Assembly: GCF_003721515.1 (NCBI RefSeq)
Contig: NZ_RJJD01000008.1
Location: 751,666-815,665 of the forward strand
Direction of reading: 5' to 3'
DNA from: Rufibacter latericius
GTDB lineage: Bacteria; Bacteroidota; Bacteroidia; Cytophagales; Hymenobacteraceae
Length of the DNA stretch: 64,000 nucleotides
The first letter of the stretch is position 1. Every line of letters begins with the position of its first letter. Positions 8,889 to 17,060 of this stretch are shown here, piece by piece. The notes beneath the pieces are model-generated. The model did not search any database. It saw nothing but the letters and a program-made list of their open reading frames with translations, and was not told the origin of the DNA. The position numbers and the translations under genes are program-made.

Positions 8889-9863
8889 TCAAACGGCCTT
8901 AGTCACAGCCAAATGTTTACAACTCCAACGCAGGGTATCTTCCAACGGACGGAACGATATTCCAGTTGCCGCCTTTATTTTCTCATTGGAATAAAAGTGC
9001 TCTTCTTTCGCAATTCGGGCAGTTTCTTTAGTAATCAGGGGTTTATTTCCAGTTAAACTTCCCCGCACACTTTCAAGCCGCCAAACAATTTCCGCTACCC
9101 AGGAAGGCACCTTCACAAAGGGAGCTTTTTTCCCCATCAACGTTGCCACAGAGTGGAAGAAGTGCTGATAGGAAGTTTGGTGGCCATTGATGATGAAACG
9201 TTCTCCCCAATGGTTTCCGTTCATTAAAAGCACCATGGCATCCACTACATCGCGCACGTCTACTAAGTTAACATACCCGTGGGTATAGAAGGCACGCTCT
9301 TCAGAAATATATTTAAAAAGCTGGGTACTGCTTCGATCCAGATCACCCGGACCAAGAATGACCGAAGGGTTTACAATAACAGCCTTTAAGCCTTCTGAGA
9401 TCCCTCTCCAAACCTCCACCTCTCCATAATGTTTAGAGTAGGCATACACTGATCTCTCAGCCGCGGAGTCCCACTTTGCCTCTTCATGAATGACTTTCTC
9501 TCCTTTTTTCCGGTTGATGGCCGCAATGGAACTCACATGGCACAGACGCACCCCCGGTTTGGCCAGACACGCATCCACTACATTAGTAGTACCGTCCACG
9601 TTAACTTGCTGGAGCAACCCTGCGTCCTGGGGAGCATACGAGACGAAACCGGCACAATGATACACCTCCTCTACTTCCTGCACCAAGGACCTGACCAGCA
9701 TCGGGTCCAAGACATCTCCCTGTACCCACCGCAGGTTGGGGTGAGTTACCTCGGAAACAGTCTGCCGGTACAAAGCCGTCACAGCGTAACCTTCCTCTAG
9801 CAAACGCAGCAAAAGAAAATGGCCTAAAAGGCCACTACCACCGGTTATCAATACATGTTTCAA
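8889..9863 (-). CDS. NAD-dependent epimerase/dehydratase (extended SDR)
   Basis: 324 residues. The Rossmann nucleotide-binding motif GGSGLLG lies at residues 8-14 and the catalytic YxxxK in YAYSKHYGE at about residues 140-148, with the upstream Ser in HVSSIAAI. The C-terminal half is the variable substrate-binding domain. The family acts on nucleotide sugars or related carbonyl substrates; the exact substrate cannot be read from sequence, and a 3-beta-hydroxysteroid-dehydrogenase-like or dihydroflavonol-reductase-like member is equally possible. It starts 17 bp after the PHP phosphatase gene and so closes the exopolysaccharide operon. Confidence 0.88.
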   Translation of the reverse strand: MKHVLITGGSGLLGHFLLLRLLEEGYAVTALYRQTVSEVTHPNLRWVQGDVLDPMLVRSLVQEVEEVYHCAGFVSYAPQDAGLLQQVNVDGTTNVVDACLAKPGVRLCHVSSIAAINRKKGEKVIHEEAKWDSAAERSVYAYSKHYGEVEVWRGISEGLKAVIVNPSVILGPGDLDRSSTQLFKYISEERAFYTHGYVNLVDVRDVVDAMVLLMNGNHWGERFIINGHQTSYQHFFHSVATLMGKKAPFVKVPSWVAEIVWRLESVRGSLTGNKPLITKETARIAKEEHFYSNEKIKAATGISFRPLEDTLRWSCKHLAVTKAV

Positions 9864-9880
9864 AGGAAGGCAGGTTTAAT

Positions 9881-10633
9881 TTATAAGGAAGCGTTTAGAA
9901 GGGGCAACCGTAATGCTTCCTGGAAAAGAGACTCTTTGACTACTCGTTCCAGCACTTTGATGTGTTTCATAGAGTGCGTATCAGTTCCCAGAAACTCTAC
10001 TGCTTTTCTCTTTATGAGCTGACGAGCTACCTCCTTGGCCTGCTTTGAATAATAGCCTGCCAAGGAATTCAGGTTAATCTGAAACAACACCCCCGTTTCT
10101 CGAAGGGAAAACAGAGCTTCTATCCTTCCATAGAAATAGGCATACCGCTCAGGATGGGCCAAAACCGGAGTATAACCAGCAGCTTGGGTAGCGAAAATCA
10201 CTTGACGCAGGTGAGCAGGTTCGTTCATATAAGAGGTCTCTATCAACAGAAACCTACGATCTCCTCCAAAGGTCAACAACTCTTCCCCTGCCTGCACTTT
10301 AGCGAAGAACCATTCATCCAAGTAATACTCTGCTGCGCAGGAAAGCTCAATTTTAATCCCGCGTAAGGCCACAGCCTCTTGAAGGTCCTTCAGCTTTTCC
10401 CTTATTGCTGTAGGCGTATTCTTATAAAAATCACCCATAACATGAGGCGTCATACAAAGCTTCCGGAAGCCCAAGGCATAAAGGCCTTCAAGAAGCTGCA
10501 TAGAATCTTCCAAGGTTTCGGCCCCGTCATCTAAGCCAGGAAGTAAGTGCGAGTGCATGTCTGCCCGAAGAGCAGCAAAAGTAAAGGCAACCGACTCGTC
10601 CTTCCCCCAGAGTTTACGAAGACTCCCCCACAT
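9881..10633 (-). CDS. PHP-type tyrosine-protein phosphatase (CpsB/YwqE-like)
   Basis: 250 residues of the polymerase and histidinol phosphatase (PHP) fold. Metal-binding motifs appear in order: DMHSHLLPGLDDG (about residues 25-37), the TPH of CMTPHVMGD, the Glu of AAEYYLDE, LAHPERY, and GTDTHS near the C-terminus. Members dephosphorylate the tyrosine-rich tail of bacterial tyrosine kinases that control capsule or exopolysaccharide chain length. The gene lies only 4 bp after such a kinase, which supports this role. It is probably a cytosolic metalloenzyme. Confidence 0.93.
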   Translation of the reverse strand: MWGSLRKLWGKDESVAFTFAALRADMHSHLLPGLDDGAETLEDSMQLLEGLYALGFRKLCMTPHVMGDFYKNTPTAIREKLKDLQEAVALRGIKIELSCAAEYYLDEWFFAKVQAGEELLTFGGDRRFLLIETSYMNEPAHLRQVIFATQAAGYTPVLAHPERYAYFYGRIEALFSLRETGVLFQINLNSLAGYYSKQAKEVARQLIKRKAVEFLGTDTHSMKHIKVLERVVKESLFQEALRLPLLNASL

Positions 10634-10637
10634 AGCC

Positions 10638-13070
10638 TTATTTGAAAAGGGACTTCAGTTTATTTCCAACCGAAGGCTTCTCTTCTTCATCATAGTATCC
10701 TTGTCCGTATCCGTACCCATAGCCGTAACCGTATCCGTACCCGTACATGTTGGCACCGCTCACATCATTTAAGATGGCGGCCATATTGGTGAGGTGGTTC
10801 GTACGGACAAGTTTATCAATACCTTTCAGGAACGCCTTTTTAGAATAGTTAGCCCGAACAATGTACAATGGGATATCGGCTTTCCGCATGATCAACACCC
10901 CATCAGTCACCAATCCTACAGGCGGACTGTCCACCAGAATGATATCATAGATTTGGTGCAGTTCCTCTAAAACGTTATCAAAACGGCTACCCATGATCAA
11001 CTCAGACGGATTCGGGGGTGTAGGCCCCGCAGAGATAAAATCTAAGTCAGGAATGGAAGTTCTCTGTACGCTTTCCCCCACCGAATGCTTATCAATGAGA
11101 ATAGTGCTCATACCCCTGCTATTGTCTCCATCTAAGGCTATATGCACCTTTGGTTTTCGCATATCAAGGTCCAAGATGACTACTTTCAAACCAGACATCG
11201 CAATAATACCACCTAAGTTTACTGCCACAAAAGTTTTCCCTTCTCCGCTTATGGTAGACGTAACGGAAATAATCCTTTTCTTCTTAGTGGCACTCATAAA
11301 CTCCAGGTTTGTCCTAATAGAACGAATGGATTCACTTAATGCTGACTTCGGGTTTTGGTTGACGACCAATTTAGAGAAAGGCATCTTCTGTTTGTCATAA
11401 GAAGGTACCACCCCGAGTACCGGAACGGATGTATTACGTTCTAACTCCCGAACATTGGTCACAGTATCATGCATCAGATACCTTGTCGCAATTAAGCCAA
11501 CCCCTAAAAACAGGCCGCCTGCAATACCAATGGCATAGATGATCATCCTATTAGGAGAGATCGGACTTGATTCATCTGGAAGGTTTGCTGGAGATAGTAT
11601 TTGAAAATCTGGAGTTGTACCAGCCATTGCAATTCCATACTCCACCCTTTTATTTAGAATTTGGGTGAAAAAACTTTCATATAACCCAAAGATCCGCTCT
11701 AATCTGGCTCGCTCTGTTTCTTGGGAAGGGGCTTGCAAAATCTTTCCGGTAAGTTCTGTCTGGTTTCTATTTATATTTTCAATTTTTGTCTGAACTAAGC
11801 TTCTACTTCCATTGATTGCGTCCCTCAACCTACCTTGCGCAAACTGCAAACGCTCTTCAAGTGCATTATCGGCAAGGGTATTGCCTCGGCTAGTCAGCTT
11901 TCTTGTTCTTTGTTGAGCTTGCAAATCACTTAATTCGGTTAACTGCTCCGCTAATTGGGGATCCTGATTTTCTTGACCTTGAATAGTAGAGGCAATCATT
12001 CCTAAATCTTCGTTCTTCTGAACTTTGGATTGAATGGTATTCAGTAGAGACAGTTGAAATCTGAGCTCCAACTTTTCCTTTTCTAGTTCTTGGACCTGGG
12101 CTAAAGCCTCCTGAAGATTAGACTTTATATCATAGGATTTGTTCTGCCTAACAAACCTTTCAATATCATTCTCCGCCTTTCTAAGACTATCTTCCGTTTC
12201 TTTTAACTGGTCATTTAAGAAGGTTAAAGTCTGTCTGCTTGCCTGATTACTTCGTTCAATCTTATGTTGCAGGTAAACGGCGTCTATATTAGTAACTATG
12301 TCGTGAGCTTTATATCTATTAAAATCCTTAAAGGAGATTTGGATGGTCTTAGACTCTGGGTTTAAAATGGCAGTGGTTAGGTTATTGTCAATGTACCCTT
12401 TTAGACTTTGATTGCTATGGACAATAAAATAATACGTTTCGCCTACATTCACACTAGTAAAGGAGGGCAAAGAATTAACTGTAATAGTACTACCAGAAAG
12501 TGCAAAAGGAACTCCAACAGCATGAGATGAATGCTTTCCTTCCTTTCCAATATAAATATCAAATTTGCTTGGGGAATTAAAGTGGATATAAACCTTTTGA
12601 TCAAATAAGGAAAAGTTTGTAGAGTCGTAAACTACTTCAAACGGACTGCTCTTGTAAAGTTCGGCATCCAAGACCCGAGCCTCAATATGATAACTCACCT
12701 GCAAAGGCATCGTCTTTTTAAGTCGTTCATACACAATGTTAGACTTTATCAGATCAACTTCTCCCTGTAATTTACCTATGCCAGACTCAACTTTTAAACC
12801 ATTATTCTCCAATCCAAGCACACCAGCCTCTGATTGCTCATCCAATTTGATGGTAGACGAAGATTCATATACTTTTTTGGTATATCTTAAATATACATAG
12901 GAGGCCGAAACACCTAATAACACAAGCAGTAATACCCAGGGAATGCTGCGTCGTACTACATGCAGAAGGGTAACAAAATCAATATTTGCTCCTCCGTCAT
13001 CCTCTTCATCTTCAACACCACCCAAACGATGATCTAGTTCGTCCAGATCATTGACAGTCCTTACGCTCAT
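10638..13070 (-). CDS. Polysaccharide co-polymerase / tyrosine autokinase (Wzc-like)
   Basis: 810 residues. An N-terminal Wzz-type chain-length domain has a membrane helix at about 50-68 (IPWVLLLVLLGVSASYVYL), then a long periplasmic coiled-coil region and a second helix near residue 510 (MIIYAIGIAGGLFLGVGLI). The cytosolic BY-kinase domain follows: Walker A SGEGKTFVAVNLG, Walker A' VVILDLDMRKPK and Walker B IILVDSPPVG. The C-terminus carries a tyrosine cluster made of seven Tyr-Gly units plus a Tyr-Tyr pair, the expected autophosphorylation site. It lies between the export lipoprotein gene (14 bp upstream) and the PHP phosphatase gene (4 bp downstream). Confidence 0.95.
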   Translation of the reverse strand: MSVRTVNDLDELDHRLGGVEDEEDDGGANIDFVTLLHVVRRSIPWVLLLVLLGVSASYVYLRYTKKVYESSSTIKLDEQSEAGVLGLENNGLKVESGIGKLQGEVDLIKSNIVYERLKKTMPLQVSYHIEARVLDAELYKSSPFEVVYDSTNFSLFDQKVYIHFNSPSKFDIYIGKEGKHSSHAVGVPFALSGSTITVNSLPSFTSVNVGETYYFIVHSNQSLKGYIDNNLTTAILNPESKTIQISFKDFNRYKAHDIVTNIDAVYLQHKIERSNQASRQTLTFLNDQLKETEDSLRKAENDIERFVRQNKSYDIKSNLQEALAQVQELEKEKLELRFQLSLLNTIQSKVQKNEDLGMIASTIQGQENQDPQLAEQLTELSDLQAQQRTRKLTSRGNTLADNALEERLQFAQGRLRDAINGSRSLVQTKIENINRNQTELTGKILQAPSQETERARLERIFGLYESFFTQILNKRVEYGIAMAGTTPDFQILSPANLPDESSPISPNRMIIYAIGIAGGLFLGVGLIATRYLMHDTVTNVRELERNTSVPVLGVVPSYDKQKMPFSKLVVNQNPKSALSESIRSIRTNLEFMSATKKKRIISVTSTISGEGKTFVAVNLGGIIAMSGLKVVILDLDMRKPKVHIALDGDNSRGMSTILIDKHSVGESVQRTSIPDLDFISAGPTPPNPSELIMGSRFDNVLEELHQIYDIILVDSPPVGLVTDGVLIMRKADIPLYIVRANYSKKAFLKGIDKLVRTNHLTNMAAILNDVSGANMYGYGYGYGYGYGYGQGYYDEEEKPSVGNKLKSLFK
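10704..10745 (-). repeat. Hexanucleotide repeat encoding (Tyr-Gly)7
   Basis: Seven consecutive TAY-GGN units in the tyrosine tail of the autokinase. The third bases vary between units, so selection appears to act on the protein. The number of units could still change by slippage. Confidence 0.85.
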
Positions 13071-13084
13071 GAAATTATTTGAAC

Positions 13085-13918
13085 TTAATTAATTATATTT
13101 TTGATAACGATGTAAGAGGTAAGCACATTTGAAAGGGCCCCTATCACTGTTAAAACATCCCGAAGAGACTCATTAAATACCCTTTTCACAGGTTCTATAT
13201 ATATCACATCATTGGGTTGAACTCTGAGGCTCGCTCGCTGCAAACCTGCTATGGTGGATAGATCTATGACCTGCACTATTGGCTTTGCTGAAGCTACATC
13301 CCTAATCAGTCTTATATTTTGAGCCTTCCCATTCTCCGGTATCCCACCTGAAAGCGCCAGCACTTCTACCACGTTTATATTCTCATTTCCCAAAGGAATC
13401 ACCTTGCCTCCTGCAGCACCGAGAACTACCACTCTTCTACTGATTACCTGTGAATAAACATAGGTGTCTCTATAATAAGTTTCAAATCTGCTTTGGAACA
13501 GGCTATCGGCTTGTGAAACAGTTAGGCCTTGTACAGGCACAAAACCGATCATAGGCACTTTAACTTCTCCGTTTGGCAACACAGTATATTCTTGATCCTC
13601 CTTCTGACTGCCCTGCTGTGCCGCTACATTTCTCCCACCACCTGAGGTCCCTGTTTGGGTTAGTTCCTGCCGCAGGAAGTTATTTGGGTCTACCAGAATT
13701 TCTCCTTTATTGGTATAAATGCGAATATTCAGAACATCGTTTGGTTGAATTTTGTAGTTTCTTCCAGCCTCGGCCATGGATGCCCGGAGCAGGTCGGCGT
13801 TCACGTCTCCCTCCGTTCGGAACATCACGTTCTGGCGGTAAACGTTGCAGGAACTCAGTTGTAAGATCCCAATCAAAAGAAAGAGACTGAAAATTGATTT
13901 GCGGAAGGCAAAAAGCAT
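13085..13918 (-). CDS. Polysaccharide export outer-membrane lipoprotein (Wza-like)
   Basis: 277 residues if started at the ATG at 13918 (MLFAFRKSIFSLF...), which gives a clean lipoprotein signal with the lipobox LQLSSC. The longer frame from 13996 adds 26 residues without signal character. A poly-export domain follows, starting around YKIQPNDVLNIRIYTNKGEI, then SLBB-type segments (VVVLGAAGGKVIPLGN...VVEVLALSGGIPENG and LRVQPNDVIYIEP). The C-terminal hydrophobic segment VLTVIGALSNVLTSYIVI could be the membrane helix. The protein would form the outer-membrane channel for exopolysaccharide. It is the first gene of the operon with kinase, phosphatase and epimerase. Confidence 0.93.
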   Translation of the reverse strand: MLFAFRKSIFSLFLLIGILQLSSCNVYRQNVMFRTEGDVNADLLRASMAEAGRNYKIQPNDVLNIRIYTNKGEILVDPNNFLRQELTQTGTSGGGRNVAAQQGSQKEDQEYTVLPNGEVKVPMIGFVPVQGLTVSQADSLFQSRFETYYRDTYVYSQVISRRVVVLGAAGGKVIPLGNENINVVEVLALSGGIPENGKAQNIRLIRDVASAKPIVQVIDLSTIAGLQRASLRVQPNDVIYIEPVKRVFNESLRDVLTVIGALSNVLTSYIVIKNIIN

Positions 13919-14235
13919 ACTTATAGATGAAGAGTCTTGATTAAAAATAAACATCTGCACCGCACGTAAGTTATGTACAGACAAAGCCAACCACAAAGTA
14001 AGGCAAAAGTACTGGCTACGCCAAAATCTTAAATAAAGGAATAGGTCAACTTTGAGAACTCTCTGTCAACTTAATTGAATTATCCTTTCGAAAAAGTTTA
14101 TACTTAGAGAACTATCCTCCTTTTTAGAACCCTATAACTTACATGCAAACTTCTTTATAGGCATCAATCACTTAGGTGAAAAGCTTTTAGGCAATCATCG
14201 GAACTGAAAACACTAACATACGTTAGGTAGGTCAA
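13919..14235. other. Divergent intergenic region between export lipoprotein and acyl-CoA dehydrogenase genes
   Basis: AT-rich region between divergent genes that must hold both promoters. A minus-strand TACTTTTG (14004-14011) fits the -7 consensus for the exopolysaccharide operon, but no well-placed TTG accompanies it. No open frame or hairpin of note is seen. Confidence 0.4.
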
Positions 14236-14243
14236 TATTTTTG
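14236..14243 (+). promoter_or_regulatory. Putative -7 element of the acyl-CoA dehydrogenase gene
   Basis: TATTTTTG fits TAnnTTTG and lies 43 bp before the ATG. The upstream -33 TTG is not evident, so the call is tentative. Confidence 0.35.
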
Positions 14244-14286
14244 TGCTACTTTTATAAAAACAAGACCAAAGCTAATCTATACCCAA

Positions 14287-15426
14287 ATGCAACTAATCTA
14301 TAACGAGAATCAGCAGATGATCGCTGACATGATCCGTGATTTTGGCGCAAAGTCCATTAAACCAGACATGATGAAGTGGGATGAGTCTCAGGAGTTCCCT
14401 ATTCAGGTTTTCAAACAATTGGGCGAACTGGGACTTATGGGAGTGTTAGTACCACAGGAATATGGCGGCTCAGGTTTCGGGTACCTGGAATATGTGACGG
14501 CTATTGCTGAGTTATCTAAGATAGATGGTTCTATTGGCTTGTCTATGGCAGCCCATAATTCTTTGTGTACGGGCCACATCCTGCAGTTTGGCAGTGAGGA
14601 ACAAAAAAAGAAATGGCTCCCAAAGTTGGCTACCGCTGAATGGATAGGAGCCTGGGGCCTTACTGAGCCTAATACCGGATCAGACGCTGGAAACATGCGC
14701 ACGGTTGCTGTCAGGGATGGAGATCACTGGGTTTTAAACGGGGCGAAGAACTTTATCACCCATGGAAAATCCAGCAACATTGCTGTGGTGATTGCCAGAA
14801 CCGGCGAGGTAGGGGATTCTCATGGCATGACCGCGTTTGTCATTGAAAAGCCAACCCAAGGCTTCTCTGCGGGCCGGAAAGAAGACAAACTGGGAATGCG
14901 AGCCTCAGAAACGACTGAACTCATCTTTGAAGATTGCCGCGTGCCCCATGAAAATATCTTGGGAGAAGTTGGCGAAGGCTTTATTCAATCCATGAAGGTG
15001 CTGGATGGAGGCCGTATTTCCATAGCCGCCCTTAGCTTAGGAATTGCCCAAGGTGCTTACGAAGCAGCACTGGGGTATGCAAAAGAGCGCCAGCAATTCA
15101 ACAAACCTATTGCCCAGTTTCAGGGGATTGCCTTCAAAATAGCCGACATGGCTACAGAAATTGAGGCTGCTTCTCTTCTGACGTATCGGGCGGCGGCTAT
15201 GAAAAACAGGGGCGAAAACGTGAACAAGGAATCGGCGATGGCCAAGTTATATGCCTCAGAGGTAAGCGTTAGGGTAGCAAATGAGGCGGTGCAGATTTTC
15301 GGCGGATACGGGTACACGAAAGACTATCCGGCCGAAAAATACTACCGTGACGCAAAGCTTTGCACCATTGGCGAAGGGACTTCAGAAATACAGAAACTTG
15401 TCATTTCCAGAGCAGTATTAAAATAA
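14287..15426 (+). CDS. Acyl-CoA dehydrogenase
   Basis: FAD-dependent enzyme that introduces the alpha-beta double bond in acyl-CoA beta-oxidation and passes electrons to ETF. At 379 residues it has the normal length of the short/medium-chain type. The N-terminal helical domain carries [11 protein letters not shown]. The middle beta-domain has the flavin and substrate signature [15 protein letters not shown] and [10 protein letters not shown]. The C-terminal domain has [25 protein letters not shown] and the catalytic glutamate in IGEGTSEIQ (about residue 363). It is monocistronic, with rpsU starting from its own promoter right after it. Chain-length preference cannot be fixed; butyryl-CoA-type is plausible. 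Confidence 0.95.
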   Translation: MQLIYNENQQMIADMIRDFGAKSIKPDMMKWDESQEFPIQVFKQLGELGLMGVLVPQEYGGSGFGYLEYVTAIAELSKIDGSIGLSMAAHNSLCTGHILQFGSEEQKKKWLPKLATAEWIGAWGLTEPNTGSDAGNMRTVAVRDGDHWVLNGAKNFITHGKSSNIAVVIARTGEVGDSHGMTAFVIEKPTQGFSAGRKEDKLGMRASETTELIFEDCRVPHENILGEVGEGFIQSMKVLDGGRISIAALSLGIAQGAYEAALGYAKERQQFNKPIAQFQGIAFKIADMATEIEAASLLTYRAAAMKNRGENVNKESAMAKLYASEVSVRVANEAVQIFGGYGYTKDYPAEKYYRDAKLCTIGEGTSEIQKLVISRAVLK

Positions 15427-15440
15427 TTAGGAATTAGGTA

Positions 15441-15471
15441 TTGACTGTCAGAAGATTTGTCAATATCTTTG
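15441..15471 (+). promoter_or_regulatory. Promoter of rpsU
   Basis: TTG at 15441-15443, 20 bp, then TATCTTTG at 15464-15471: a full match to the Bacteroidetes TTG/TAnnTTTG promoter. Transcription should start near 15478, 33 nt before the rpsU ATG. Confidence 0.7.
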
Positions 15472-15510
15472 CACTCCTTAAAACAACTGACTTTAAAATC
15501 AATCTATTAT

Positions 15511-15705
15511 ATGATCATCATCAACGTAAAGGATAACGAGTCTGTAGACAAAGCCTTAAAGAGATTCAAAAAGAAATTTGAAAGAACCGGCGTTCTGAAA
15601 CAATTACGCGCAAGAACTTTCTTCCAGAAGCCTTCTGTATCTAAAAGAAAGCAGAAAGAGAGAGCTATCTATAAGCAACAATTGTTTGCGAACGATAACT
15701 ACTAG
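15511..15705 (+). CDS. rpsU: 30S ribosomal protein S21 (bS21)
   Basis: 64 residues. MIIINVKDNESVDKALKRF is the family start, followed by KKKFERTGVLKQLRARTFF and a basic tail. The ATG at 15511 is chosen over an upstream in-frame start at 15457 because the extension lies in the 5' leader and is not S21-like. bS21 binds the small subunit near the anti-Shine-Dalgarno sequence. In Bacteroidetes ribosomes it helps to occlude that sequence, and Flavobacteriales rpsU genes often carry a strong Shine-Dalgarno motif. No such motif is visible upstream here (the leader ends in AATCTATTAT). It is followed by a terminator-like hairpin that reaches into xerC. Confidence 0.97.
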   Translation: MIIINVKDNESVDKALKRFKKKFERTGVLKQLRARTFFQKPSVSKRKQKERAIYKQQLFANDNY

Positions 15706-15729
15706 TCTTTATCTTTAGAATTTACGTGG

Positions 15730-15794
15730 TAATTCCATAAATTAGTGCGTACCGCCTAACCGCGGCTACTTACTAATTTATGGAATTATTTTTT
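15730..15794 (+). promoter_or_regulatory. Terminator-like hairpin whose 3' arm contains the xerC start codon
   Basis: The arms at 15730-15746 and 15772-15788 are perfect 17-bp inverted repeats with a 25-nt GC-richer loop. The 3' arm includes the xerC ATG (15780-15782) and is followed directly by six T residues (15789-15794). It looks like an intrinsic terminator for rpsU that also hides the xerC initiation site. Confidence 0.7.
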
Positions 15795-16658
15795 AAGTAT
15801 CTCCAGTACGAGAAGCGCTTCAGTCCGCACACCATTACCTCGTATCAAACTGACCTGCAACAGTTTAAAGAGTATCTCCAGGAAACGTACGAACTGGACG
15901 ATATTCAGGCAGCCGATCACGCTATTATCAGGTCCTGGATTGTCACCTTGGTCCAGAAGGAGTTGGATAGCCGTACCATCCATCGAAAAATTGCCTCTCT
16001 CCGCTCCTATTACCGTTTCTTGATGCAGCGGGGCTTGCTGGAAGTAAATCCTACTTTGCGCATAAAAGCGCCAAAACTGTCCAAAAAACTCCCTCCGTTC
16101 ATCCCCGAGGATGCCTTCACCCAACTGCTGGACCAAAGCAATTTCTCTGATGATTTTAAAGGTCTTCGGGAAAGGCTTATCCTGGAATTGCTGTATGGCA
16201 CAGGCATGCGTCTGGCCGAACTCACCAGCTTACAACTTGCTGATATTAACCTTACGGCCAATACTTTAAAGGTTCTGGGCAAAGGCAACAAAGAGCGTAT
16301 CCTTCCCCTCAACCCGTCGTTGGTGAGAGCACTTACGCATTATTTGCAGGAGCGCACGGCCACGTTTCCTAAAAACAATTCTTCTTTTCTCTTCGTTACG
16401 GATAAAGAGGCACCCCTCTACCCCAAGTATGTTTATCGGGTGGTGAAAAAGTATATGAGTTCTGTGTCAACTGCCATCAAAAACAGCCCGCACGTGCTTC
16501 GTCACTCTTTTGCTACCCATTTACTTAACCGAGGGGCAGACCTGGGGGCCATCAAGGACTTGCTGGGCCACTCCAGCCTGGCGGCCACGCAAGTCTATAC
16601 CCATAATTCCATTGAGAAACTCAAAGCCGTCTTTGAGAAAGCTCACCCCAAAGCTTAA
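15780..16658 (+). CDS. xerC: Tyrosine recombinase XerC/XerD family
   Basis: 292 residues. The N-terminal SAM-like core-binding domain covers about 1-90 (FFKYLQYEKRFSPHTITSYQ). The catalytic domain has the Arg of GTGMRLAELTSL, the beta-hairpin Lys of VLGKGNKERILPL, HVLRHSFATHLLNRG with the second His and Arg, LLGHSSLAATQ, and the nucleophile Tyr in VYTHNS. The position between rpsU and hpf is a common Bacteroidetes arrangement. The expected role is resolution of chromosome dimers at dif, but XerC and XerD cannot be firmly separated by eye. Its first codons lie inside the rpsU terminator-like hairpin. Confidence 0.93.
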   Translation: MELFFKYLQYEKRFSPHTITSYQTDLQQFKEYLQETYELDDIQAADHAIIRSWIVTLVQKELDSRTIHRKIASLRSYYRFLMQRGLLEVNPTLRIKAPKLSKKLPPFIPEDAFTQLLDQSNFSDDFKGLRERLILELLYGTGMRLAELTSLQLADINLTANTLKVLGKGNKERILPLNPSLVRALTHYLQERTATFPKNNSSFLFVTDKEAPLYPKYVYRVVKKYMSSVSTAIKNSPHVLRHSFATHLLNRGADLGAIKDLLGHSSLAATQVYTHNSIEKLKAVFEKAHPKA

Positions 16659-16685
16659 TTCCTAACACCTTTAAAGAAGTAAACT

Positions 16686-16985
16686 ATGAAACTGCAAATC
16701 CGATCTGTACATTTCACCGCAGACCAAAGTCTGTTAGATTTCCTTCAGAAAAAACTTGACAAGCTAGATACCTTTTTTGACAGAATAGTGAGTGGCGAAG
16801 TAGCCCTGCGTGTGCAAAAACCAGAATCTCATGACAATAAACTAGTGGAGGTGAAGATATTTGTGCCAGGCGCAACCCTGTACTGCTCAGAAGAAGCCGG
16901 TACCTTTGAGACTGCCACAGACAAAGCCGTAGAAGATCTTAAGAAGCAGCTGATCAGGTACAAAGAGAAGCTAGCTACCCATTAA
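16686..16985 (+). CDS. hpf: Ribosome hibernation-promoting factor (HPF/YfiA family)
   Basis: 99 residues, the short form. Starts MKLQIRSVHFTADQSLLDFLQKKL and shows the S30AE fold with FDRIVSGEVALRV, LVEVKIFVPGATLYCSEEA and the basic helix AVEDLKKQLIRYKEKL. It binds the decoding and mRNA channel region of the 30S subunit in stationary phase. It begins 27 bp after xerC on the same strand, and a bidirectional terminator follows. In many Bacteroidetes this gene is followed by tRNA genes and tuf; here metK follows in the opposite direction. Confidence 0.95.
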   Translation: MKLQIRSVHFTADQSLLDFLQKKLDKLDTFFDRIVSGEVALRVQKPESHDNKLVEVKIFVPGATLYCSEEAGTFETATDKAVEDLKKQLIRYKEKLATH

Positions 16986-17007
16986 AATATTAGAACAGCC
17001 TATAAAT

Positions 17008-17035
17008 AAAAAGAGCCCCGTTTTGGGGCTCTTTT
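17008..17035. terminator. Bidirectional terminator between hpf and metK
   Basis: Arms AAAAGAGCCCC and GGGGCTCTTTT around a 5-nt loop, with A-run on the left and T-run on the right, so it can stop transcription from both convergent genes. Confidence 0.88.
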
Positions 17036-17060
17036 CGTTAAAACAGGTTCAAACGCATTC

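Noticed and set aside
10704-10745. Short tandem repeat as possible CRISPR-like array
   Set aside because: It is a six-base coding repeat with no spacers; it encodes the kinase tyrosine tail.
15780-16658. xerC-like gene as an integrase of a mobile element
   Set aside because: Its place between rpsU and hpf and its Xer-type motifs fit the chromosomal recombinase; no att sites or cargo are seen.
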